Positions 51,305 to 58,057 of a stretch of 58,057 nucleotides of DNA are shown here, piece after piece. A program made the position numbers and the translations under genes. The stretch covers positions 1 to 58,057 of the forward strand of contig JAGAQJ010000065.1 in the NCBI GenBank assembly GCA_017622845.1, in the 5' to 3' direction. The notes under the pieces were generated by a model. That model had not been told where the DNA came from. It was given only the letters and a program-made list of their open reading frames with translations, and made no database searches. Source of the DNA: Lachnospiraceae bacterium. Lineage in GTDB: Bacteria; Bacillota; Clostridia; Lachnospirales; Lachnospiraceae. How positions within the stretch are numbered: position 1 is the first letter of the stretch; every line of letters begins with the position of its first letter.

Positions 51305-53329
51305 CTATTGCCTTTCGAATACGGGCATATAGTCAATCGGTGCATCGACCCGGACTGTATTGTTTCCGTCATAGATTTCTCCGGTGGAGGTCAGAAGCCA
51401 TCTTCCCTCCGGCAGATATACTTCACGGCTGAATTCATTCAAATGCAGAATCGGCGCAGCCAGATATTTATCTCCAAACATGTACTGGTCCTGTAATTCC
51501 CAGCATTTGCTGTCCTGCGGAAATTCATAAAACATTGCACGAAGCAGCGGCGAACCGTTCTCATGCGCTTCCTCATATAATTTCCTGATGTAATCATGCA
51601 TGGAGATACGAATATCATAATATTTCTTCATGATTGCATAATTGTCTTCGCCATAGCTCCAAAGCTCATTGGGCTGTCCCGTATGCAGATATCCGCCGCC
51701 CCAGTCTCTGTCATCTAAGGCAGGAATATTGTATGGGCCGCGGTCGCCATGCATACGAAGCACCGGAGAGTAAACCGCAAACTGATACCAGCGAATCAAA
51801 AGCTGTCTGAAATCCGGATCATTTACATCATCTGTCATAAAACCGCCAATATCCGTTGTCCACCAGGGGATTCCGGCAAGTCCCATATTTAAACCGCACT
51901 GCAGCTGGTCAGCAAAAGCTTCAAAGGTACTCGGCACATCGCCGGACCAAACCACATTGCCGTATTTCTGGGAACCTGCCCATGCGCAGCGCAGCAGATT
52001 GACAACCGTACCCTTGCCCATTTTGCTCATTTCATCATAAAATACGCGGCTGTACATCTGCGGATACATATTGCTGAGCGCAAGCGCCGGACCATCGCAG
52101 TAACGATAATTTTCAAAATCATAGACGCCGTAATCCGGTTCGGAATTGTCAAGCCAGAAAGCATCAATTCCATAGTCATAATAATTTTTCTTGCATACTT
52201 CCCATACATATTTTCTCGTCTCGGGATTAAACGGGTCAATCTCGACACAGTCTCCCTGATAATCATAGGTCTGGGCTGCACCGCGCTCTGTTCTGATGAG
52301 CAGCCCTTTCTCCATCATAGGTGCAAAGTTTTCACTCTTGCGGTCTACAGAGGGCCATACTGACACGATAACTTTGATTCCCATGGCATGCAGCTCATCT
52401 ACCATTGCCTTCGGGTCCGGCCAGTATTTCTTGTCAAATTTCCAGTCTCCCTGAACCGTCCAGTGGAAAAAGTCAATGACAATCTGGTCAATCTGAATGC
52501 CTTCCTTCTGATATTGACGCGCAACAGTCAGCACTTCGTCCTGTGTCCTGTAGCGCAGCTTGCACTGCCATAATCCCATCAAATCCTCAGGAAACATTTC
52601 TGCATGTCCGGTAACGGAGGTATAGTTTGCAAGAATCTCTTTCGGCGTATCTGCTGCAGTAATCCAATAATCCATTTCCTTCGTTGCTCTTGCAATCCAT
52701 TCCGAATAATTCTTACCAAATGTCACACGGCCGACTGCCGGATTATTCCACAAAAATCCGTAGCCTAAAGAGGATACTGCAAATGGCACTGAAATCTGGG
52801 AATTGCGCTGTGCCAGCTCAAGCACGCAGCCTTTCATGTCCATGCATTCCTGCTGGTACTGGCCCATTCCGAATATTTTCTCGCCCCGATTGCTTTCAAA
52901 TTTTACATTTAACGAATATTCGCTTCCTCCAATGATGCCCTTCCACTCTCTGTGAACCACCTTCAGGCATCTGCTTTCCCTTGAGAGCGTTCCGTCATAC
53001 GCACGATAGTACTCTCTCAGAATCAGCTTGTCATCTTTATAAAAAGAAATAATTCCGGCAAAATTGACAACTGCTTTGATGCGTCCATTGGTAATCGCTG
53101 CTATTTCCTTCTTGTCAATGGTGCCGTCTCCTACCCAGTGGTCCTCTTGTTCCACGACAATCTGCGTGCTACACTCCGGTACGCTTTCTGTCAATGCCCA
53201 GTCATTTCCGGTAAATTTTGCTGCCATGGTTGACCTCACGCGCAGGGCATCCTTTCCCCATGCTTCAATTCTGACTGTCTCGCCCTGATGATAAAATACC
53301 AATGCGCCGTTATCATTTTCAAATCTCAT
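51305..53329 (-). CDS. GH31 family alpha-glycosidase (alpha-xylosidase/alpha-glucosidase type)
   Basis: 674 residues. N-terminal beta-sandwich (1-230) then the catalytic barrel: IDQIVIDFFHWTVQGDW, VIVSVWPSVD, nucleophile D394 in AFWLDNSEPD, acid/base D464 in VVWSGDVPSTFEA, GIPWWTTDIGGFM, FAVYSPVLRMHGDRGP, and a C-terminal beta domain (DKYLAAPILHLNEFSREVYLPEGRW). No signal peptide, so it acts on sugars taken into the cell. The SEPD form of the nucleophile motif is more usual in alpha-xylosidases than in maltases, but substrate is not certain. TAGGAGGTTACAT precedes the start. Divergent from an AraC regulator. Confidence 0.92.
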   Translation of the reverse strand: MRFENDNGALVFYHQGETVRIEAWGKDALRVRSTMAAKFTGNDWALTESVPECSTQIVVEQEDHWVGDGTIDKKEIAAITNGRIKAVVNFAGIISFYKDDKLILREYYRAYDGTLSRESRCLKVVHREWKGIIGGSEYSLNVKFESNRGEKIFGMGQYQQECMDMKGCVLELAQRNSQISVPFAVSSLGYGFLWNNPAVGRVTFGKNYSEWIARATKEMDYWITAADTPKEILANYTSVTGHAEMFPEDLMGLWQCKLRYRTQDEVLTVARQYQKEGIQIDQIVIDFFHWTVQGDWKFDKKYWPDPKAMVDELHAMGIKVIVSVWPSVDRKSENFAPMMEKGLLIRTERGAAQTYDYQGDCVEIDPFNPETRKYVWEVCKKNYYDYGIDAFWLDNSEPDYGVYDFENYRYCDGPALALSNMYPQMYSRVFYDEMSKMGKGTVVNLLRCAWAGSQKYGNVVWSGDVPSTFEAFADQLQCGLNMGLAGIPWWTTDIGGFMTDDVNDPDFRQLLIRWYQFAVYSPVLRMHGDRGPYNIPALDDRDWGGGYLHTGQPNELWSYGEDNYAIMKKYYDIRISMHDYIRKLYEEAHENGSPLLRAMFYEFPQDSKCWELQDQYMFGDKYLAAPILHLNEFSREVYLPEGRWLLTSTGEIYDGNNTVRVDAPIDYMPVFERQ

Positions 53330-53389
53330 ATGTAACCTCCTAATTTATGATAATTTTAACAGCTCCGTAGTAACAGGATGCTGCATGCC

Positions 53390-53418
53390 TTGTGAAGTTA
53401 TAACTTTTATAATATAAT
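53390..53418 (+). promoter_or_regulatory. Candidate promoter of the AraC-type regulator
   Basis: TTGTGA (53390-53395), 17 bp, TATAAT (53413-53418). The 163-bp region is shared with the divergent GH31 gene, whose own promoter I cannot fix; AT-rich near-palindromes such as GTTATAAC and TAGTATTA lie within it. Confidence 0.5.
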
Positions 53419-53493
53419 ACTATTACATGGGCGATATTACTACTAAAATACTACCCAAAACTGATACTATAATATTTTTAAGGAGGGCTGGCT

Positions 53494-54369
53494 ATGATTC
53501 CAAGCAGGGAAACAGAAGAAAAGAGGCAGCATAGTACTGCTTTTATCCCCTACAGCCATTACGAATGCCGTCTTCCGATGGAATTTATGAATGTTCCGAT
53601 GCACTGGCATAATGAATTTGAACTGGACTATATTGTCGAAGGGCAGGGCGAATTTATCTGCGATAATGACAGATTTACTGCCGGGGAAGGTGATATTCTG
53701 CTCCTGCCGCCTAACATGCTCCATGCCGCTTATCCCTGCGAAAATGATAAGCTGATTTTTTATGCTCTTGTCTTCCACCCTACTCTGCTGGGTGCAAACA
53801 GCAGCGACCGCTGCACCATAGAATGTGTCCGTCCTATTATAAATGGAAGCATGAAGCTTACTGTCTGTCTTCCCTCCAACGCGGAAAATTATACTGAAAT
53901 CAAAGCGTGCGCAGACAGGATTTTTTCATGTGCACACGCAAATTCGCCGCAGATGGATTTATTGCTAAAAAGCGAGCTTCTGCGGTTTTTCTGGCTGCTG
54001 GAAGCAGATGAGAAAATTCTATGCCGCAAGGACAGCAAAGTTAACTACACCGAAATTGTCCGTCCTGCTCTTGAATTTATGTTCAAAAACTTTCAGCAGG
54101 ACATTTCTGTTGAAGAGCTTGCCGGTCTTGTACACCTTAGCAAAAGCTATTTTATGAGCTGCTTCAAAAAAGCCGTAGGGATTGGCGCTATCGAGCATTT
54201 GACGCAGCTTCGAATCAATGCTGCCTGCGAGGCGCTCTTAGCGACCGACGAAAAAATTGCGGATATCGCATTTCACTGCGGCTACAACAATCTTTCCAAT
54301 TTTAACCGTCATTTCAAGGAAAAAACAGGATGTTCCCCGAACGAGTACCGGAAGCGCAGTACAAAATAA
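53494..54369 (+). CDS. AraC-family transcription regulator
   Basis: 291 residues. N-terminal cupin (about 15-150): MHWHNEFELDYIVEGQGEFI, GEGDILLLPPNMLHAAYP. C-terminal double helix-turn-helix (about 188-289): ISVEELAGLVHLSKSYFMSCFKKAVG, IADIAFHCGYNNLSNFNRHFKEKTGCSPNEYRK. AAGGAGGGCTGGCT precedes the start. Divergent from GH31, so it is probably its sugar-responsive activator (inference). Confidence 0.93.
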   Translation: MIPSRETEEKRQHSTAFIPYSHYECRLPMEFMNVPMHWHNEFELDYIVEGQGEFICDNDRFTAGEGDILLLPPNMLHAAYPCENDKLIFYALVFHPTLLGANSSDRCTIECVRPIINGSMKLTVCLPSNAENYTEIKACADRIFSCAHANSPQMDLLLKSELLRFFWLLEADEKILCRKDSKVNYTEIVRPALEFMFKNFQQDISVEELAGLVHLSKSYFMSCFKKAVGIGAIEHLTQLRINAACEALLATDEKIADIAFHCGYNNLSNFNRHFKEKTGCSPNEYRKRSTK

Positions 54370-54400
54370 AAGGCTTTTCAGCCACCTGAAAAGCCCTTTT
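54368..54400. terminator. Bidirectional terminator between araC-type gene and chemoreceptor
   Basis: AAAAGGCTTTTCAG and CTGAAAAGCCCTTTT pair around CCAC; flanking A and T runs serve both convergent genes. Confidence 0.85.
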
Positions 54401-54404
54401 ACCA

Positions 54405-55868
54405 TTATGTTTCATGCAGAATATCTGCTAAGTCCTTCATTCCCTCTTGAACAATTTCCATGGATTTCAACATGCTTTCAATCTCTTTCATCTGATCCAC
54501 TGTGGATGAGCTGATTTCCGAGGTACTTCCTGCCGCCTGTCTGGACATTTCCTCCACTCTGTCCATGGAAGATTTCAGCTTATCCTTGACATCAAAAATT
54601 TGGGATAAATCCATTTTCAGTCCGTTGACTACCTGAATCACTTGTTCGGAGGATTGTAAAATGTCCTCAAAAACCTCTACCGTACTCTGTAATTGCTCAT
54701 GAGATTCTTCCACATTGACATGATTGTCTTCCATAATCTCACTGGTGTGTTCTATGGTTTTAATAATATCCTTTAAAATCTCGTCAATTTTGCCCGTAGC
54801 CTTTGAAGATTCCGCCGACAGGTTATTGATTTCGTCCGCCACAACTGCGAAGCCCTTTCCCGCTTCCCCTGCTCTGGCCGCCTCGATTGCTGCATTCAGC
54901 GCAAGCAGATTTGTCTGCCGCGCAATCTGATTGATACTGCTGATAATCTCTCCAATCAGGCTTGATTTCTTAAGAAGAGTCATTATTTCATTTGACGCCT
55001 CTTTGGTTGACTGGATATTTAAATCGAATTTTTCCGAAAGCTTTTCGATTGATGCAATTCCCTCGTCGTTCTTCTCCTTCAAGTGCTGCATATTTGCAAC
55101 CGTCTCATTGACGCTGTGTTCGGAATGATAAATTCCGTCATTCAGCTCATTAAAGATTTCCACACTTCCCGCTACTTCTTCAATCTGCAGGTTCGCACTT
55201 GCAGAGATTCCCTCTGCGGAGCTGACAATCTCCTGAGAAAGCTGCTTGACACCGGAAATGGAAGTAAAAATGCAGTCAGAGGATTCCTGCACACTGTCAA
55301 ATGCCGTCTTAACAGTGCCCAGCAGTCTTTCCACTTCCTGTTCTTTGACCTCAACATTAGCAAACAAGCCTCTTGTCCGGCTTGCAATGTACACACAGGC
55401 AGTGATAAACAGACCGTATACCATCACAATAAACACCCATATGGAAGCCGTATGCATCTTAACAAACGCTTCAGGACATATCAGCATAAAAACCGCATTG
55501 ACAACAATCGTTACAATTGCATTGACTTTAATGAGATTGATGTTGTAATATGGCACAGCCAGCACTGTAACAAGGAAATAAGCATTCGTCATGGCCCCGA
55601 ATACGCCGTCATTACCCACAACAATTGTAATTGCGCCAATCACCGGAATAATGTTAATGTAACTGTATTTTGCATATTTTCCCAGTACCCCTTCCAGCAG
55701 CTTCGTCAGAACAGCCAATGCTGTCATAATCAACACAACAGCATCAATCATAGTACCGCCATTAAACAGGATTACGTAAAAAAATGCTACTATGGGAATA
55801 ACCGCATCAAACAGAAACAGAATACGGTTCATCAATTTTTCTTCATTTTTCAATACTTCCAGTGACAT
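54405..55868 (-). CDS. Methyl-accepting chemotaxis protein with six-segment membrane sensor
   Basis: 487 residues from the ATG at 55868 (ATGGGGGTATT upstream); an earlier in-frame ATG adds 20 residues. Residues about 15-170 are membrane segments without an outside domain, and include [39 protein letters not shown] and [10 protein letters not shown], the same order as in the kinase encoded next. The signalling tip is [20 protein letters not shown]. Ends without a CheR pentapeptide. Confidence 0.92.
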   Translation of the reverse strand: MSLEVLKNEEKLMNRILFLFDAVIPIVAFFYVILFNGGTMIDAVVLIMTALAVLTKLLEGVLGKYAKYSYINIIPVIGAITIVVGNDGVFGAMTNAYFLVTVLAVPYYNINLIKVNAIVTIVVNAVFMLICPEAFVKMHTASIWVFIVMVYGLFITACVYIASRTRGLFANVEVKEQEVERLLGTVKTAFDSVQESSDCIFTSISGVKQLSQEIVSSAEGISASANLQIEEVAGSVEIFNELNDGIYHSEHSVNETVANMQHLKEKNDEGIASIEKLSEKFDLNIQSTKEASNEIMTLLKKSSLIGEIISSINQIARQTNLLALNAAIEAARAGEAGKGFAVVADEINNLSAESSKATGKIDEILKDIIKTIEHTSEIMEDNHVNVEESHEQLQSTVEVFEDILQSSEQVIQVVNGLKMDLSQIFDVKDKLKSSMDRVEEMSRQAAGSTSEISSSTVDQMKEIESMLKSMEIVQEGMKDLADILHET

Positions 55869-56030
55869 AATACCCCCATTCCCAGATGTGCTGCAGACCT
55901 CCGGACCGGACTGTTGCGAAATAAACACACATCTGCGTACTATTCTTCATAATTTTATATACATTTTAAAATGACAGATTATTTCCAACAATAGGAAGGG
56001 CAATTTTTGCACTTTTTAGGGCGTTTTTTG

Positions 56031-57206
56031 TCACTTTTCAACAGGCAGAACTAAAACTGCCGTAAAACGTTCCTCATCAATAAAGCATTGCAGATATCCA
56101 TTATATTTTCTCACCGTATTTTCTACACTTTTTATTCCAATGCCATGCAGCCCCTTCTCCCACTTGGTAGAAATAAAACCTGATTTTTTCCTCTGGGGCT
56201 TTTCGGCAAAAAAATTGACCAGCTTGACGACACACAGCCTTCCTTCTTTTTCCATGTAAATACGCAGCATTGCCTTCCGTTTATCATCTGAACAGGATTT
56301 TGCAGCCTCAAATGCATTATCAAGCAAATTTCCAAGCATAGCGACCAAATCGCTGTCCGCGGTCATTCCAAACCGGATTCCCGGTTCCACATAAACATCA
56401 AAGTCAATTCCATTTCCGGACGCCTCCCGGGCTTTTTCCGACAGAACGGCATTTACAACTCTGTGGCTGGTATAAATTGTCCGCTCATTCTGCATCAGAT
56501 TCAGATTTAATTCCTTCATAAGATTGATAATTTGATCACAATGTTCTTCCCTTGCCAGCTCTCCGATTGCCTTGAAATAGTGGTTGATATTGTGGATAAA
56601 TTCACCATGCCTTTCTTCCTTCTCCTCCAGTTGTTCCAGATAAGAAAGTTCATCCTCGTATCTTTTCATCTCCCGGGTCTGTTCAATTAAGATGCGCATT
56701 CTTCGGGCAATAATCGCTGCCAGTATTGTTGCCATAAAGTAAATCATAAAAATATAAAGCCAAATTGTCATATTGTCTAACTGCAGCATTGCCTCGGGAA
56801 ACAGGACAATGGCGCCGACGGTGCTGAAAATCGTTACTGCCGAGCAGAAAAGCACCAGCACTACCTCATAGTATGCAATAGACAAAATCAGCCACATGAA
56901 ATATGCTTGTGTTACCGCAGCATATTTGCCGTCATTACTGATAACCATAGCACAGGTGACCCAGAAAGGTCCTGTCATATAAGCATATTTGGCATACTTT
57001 TTGAACCTGCTCAAATGCTTTTCCAAAAAACGTATCAGCAGACATATTCCTACCAGCCCAAGCGAAATCGCGTCTCTGGGCGTACCATCCAAAAAGCCCA
57101 CAACGACAATAAAGGACCCTCCTGATGCAAGCACCCCGAAGATAAATGCAATAAAATTGACTCGTTCTTCCTCTATGCTCAATATACTTGACTTCATACC
57201 TTCCAT
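56031..57206 (-). CDS. GHKL-type sensor histidine kinase (AgrC-like) with the same membrane sensor as the neighbouring chemoreceptor
   Basis: 391 residues from the ATG at 57206, behind AAAGGTAACAAAATA and 7 bp after the regulator stop. Membrane part about 1-175: KYAKYAYMTG, ISNDGKYAAVTQAYF, IAYYEVVL, FPEAML, IWLYIFMIYF. Coiled linker, then the phospho-histidine helix HGEFIHNINHYFKAIGELA, N box GNLLDNAFEAAK and G box KGLHGIGIKSVENTVRKYNG. Such kinases pair with LytTR regulators, as here. Confidence 0.9.
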   Translation of the reverse strand: MEGMKSSILSIEEERVNFIAFIFGVLASGGSFIVVVGFLDGTPRDAISLGLVGICLLIRFLEKHLSRFKKYAKYAYMTGPFWVTCAMVISNDGKYAAVTQAYFMWLILSIAYYEVVLVLFCSAVTIFSTVGAIVLFPEAMLQLDNMTIWLYIFMIYFMATILAAIIARRMRILIEQTREMKRYEDELSYLEQLEEKEERHGEFIHNINHYFKAIGELAREEHCDQIINLMKELNLNLMQNERTIYTSHRVVNAVLSEKAREASGNGIDFDVYVEPGIRFGMTADSDLVAMLGNLLDNAFEAAKSCSDDKRKAMLRIYMEKEGRLCVVKLVNFFAEKPQRKKSGFISTKWEKGLHGIGIKSVENTVRKYNGYLQCFIDEERFTAVLVLPVEK

Positions 57207-57213
57207 TATTTTG

Positions 57214-57933
57214 TTACCTTTCGTATTTCTGTGACAGACTTTGTGCAAATGCTTTCTTAAATTCTTTTCCTCTCGATCTGGAAATCGTGAGTTTTTCCCC
57301 GTTTACAAATTCAAGCTCCTTTGGTCCGACAACTGCTACATGCTTTAAGTTCACAATATAGCTGTTGTGCGCATAAGCAAAACCAAATTCCCCTAACTGT
57401 TCATAAAAGTCAGCCAGCTTTCTCATAGATGTATATGTCTTTTCTTCATTTCCACAGTACAGAACGGTTCCTCTTTTAGCAATGGAAATATAGTAAATCT
57501 GCTCCGGAGGCAGTTTGACAAACTGATTTTTCTTTCGCCCCATTATATAAGGCAGCACCTTGCTCCTTTTCATTTTGCAAAGCACTTCCTCAACCTCCTG
57601 CTGCATGCGTTCTTCTGTATACTCCTTGAGCCAGTAGCGGTAAGGTGTTACCTCAAAGGATTCAGCCGTGGGCATACATACACCCGAGCAGAATACCAAA
57701 AGAGTATTAGGAAACTGCTTTCTAAAAGCTTTCGCCGTCTCATTCCCATTCATTCCGGGCATCAGCACATCTAAAATCAGCAGGTCATAAACCGTTCTCT
57801 GCTCCATATCACTGATTAATTCCTCTCCTGAAAGGTATTCAAAAAATTCTGTTTCCTGCTGTACTTCACTGAAAAGCCGCTTTATGTATCTGATAAATAC
57901 CGGATCATCATCACAGATTCCTATATAATACAT
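57214..57933 (-). CDS. LytTR-family response regulator (AgrA/LytR-like)
   Basis: 239 residues from the ATG at 57933 (GGGAGGCGTACA upstream); a start 45 bp earlier would add 15 residues without family match. Receiver domain 1-120 with GICDDDPVF and the phospho-aspartate in LLILDVLMPGMNG; LytTR DNA-binding domain about 135-238 (QIYYISIAKRGTVLYC, FAYAHNSYIVNLKHV, LTISRSRGKEFKKAFAQSL). First gene of the operon with the GHKL kinase. Target promoters unknown; the adjacent chemoreceptor is one candidate. Confidence 0.92.
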   Translation of the reverse strand: MYYIGICDDDPVFIRYIKRLFSEVQQETEFFEYLSGEELISDMEQRTVYDLLILDVLMPGMNGNETAKAFRKQFPNTLLVFCSGVCMPTAESFEVTPYRYWLKEYTEERMQQEVEEVLCKMKRSKVLPYIMGRKKNQFVKLPPEQIYYISIAKRGTVLYCGNEEKTYTSMRKLADFYEQLGEFGFAYAHNSYIVNLKHVAVVGPKELEFVNGEKLTISRSRGKEFKKAFAQSLSQKYER

Positions 57934-57962
57934 TGTACGCCTCCCATAACGTTCACTCTGTT

Positions 57963-57999
57963 TAAAAAAAATAATCATTACGCAAACCGTAATGATTAT
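57963..57999 (-). terminator. Terminator of tRNA-Phe
   Basis: ATAATCATTACG and CGTAATGATTAT form a perfect 12-bp stem, followed on the minus strand by TTTTTTTAAAC. Confidence 0.85.
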
Positions 58000-58007
58000 C
58001 TTTTCTA

Positions 58008-58057
58008 TGCCCAGAACCGGAATCGAACCAGTGACACGAGGATTTTCAGTCCTCTGC
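58008..58057 (-). tRNA. tRNA-Phe (anticodon GAA), cut by window edge
   Basis: The minus strand reads GCAGAGGACTGAAAATCCTC, then a variable loop, T arm CTGGTTCGATTCCGG and acceptor TCTGGGCA. The loop CTGAAAA gives anticodon GAA. The 5' part lies beyond the window. CCA is not encoded. Confidence 0.93.

Overview
The window looks like a chromosomal segment of a low-to-mid GC Bacillota, most likely a gut-type Lachnospiraceae (inference). The signs are strong AGGAGG ribosome sites, TTGACA/TATAAT-type promoters, an NADP-type glutamate dehydrogenase, LytTR and GHKL regulators, DUF5722 secreted proteins, a GH31/AraC sugar pair and tRNAs without an encoded CCA end. It starts inside the 3' end of an IS630-type transposase and ends inside a tRNA-Phe gene.

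Layout. (1) 0.4-6.2 kb: gdhA, then a phosphate module on the minus strand: a Na/phosphate symporter with a PhoU-like tail, preceded by a four-repeat Pho box, followed by an OmpR-type regulator and its kinase. (2) 6.4-16.7 kb: a twelve-gene minus-strand array that I do not recognise as a described system. It joins a partner-switching module (STAS protein, SpoIIE-type phosphatase carrying its own kinase-like ATPase, and a free copy of its membrane sensor) to a LytTR regulator, a two-headed cell-wall lysin (amidase plus GH24 lysozyme), two DUF2589 proteins, a small basic protein and a jacalin-type lectin. (3) 17.5-34.1 kb: a large tellurite/stress (Ter) locus: four TerD proteins, AIM24, HAD phosphatase, calcium-type P-ATPase, TelA, YceG, a YceG-like/trypsin protease fusion, a C-C bond lyase and two Ter-type phosphoribosyltransferase proteins. 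These last genes, with the HAD protein, match the nucleoside-like metabolite module proposed for Ter systems, but its usual ATP-grasp gene is not in the window. (4) 34.2-44.0 kb: two paralogous secreted DUF5722 proteins, a large exported protein with a degenerate papain-like tail, an RNA-type methyltransferase and a PilZ-bearing chemoreceptor. (5) 44.5-50.1 kb: a methyltransferase behind a structured leader, a GntR-ABC operon, murI and an acetyltransferase. (6) 50.6-58.06 kb: two tRNA-Gly genes, GH31 with a divergent AraC activator, a second chemoreceptor, a GHKL kinase and LytTR regulator, and tRNA-Phe.

Two families of intergenic palindromic elements, with related TAACAGTTCAGCC-type terminal inverted repeats, are scattered through the window; the best copy has perfect 13-bp ends. 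They look like MITE-type repeats. Two proteins (a TerD and an ABC ATPase) carry in-frame 36-bp tandem repeats coding low-complexity N-terminal extensions. Start codons were chosen by ribosome-binding site and family homology where the longest reading frame ran into a neighbour or repeat.
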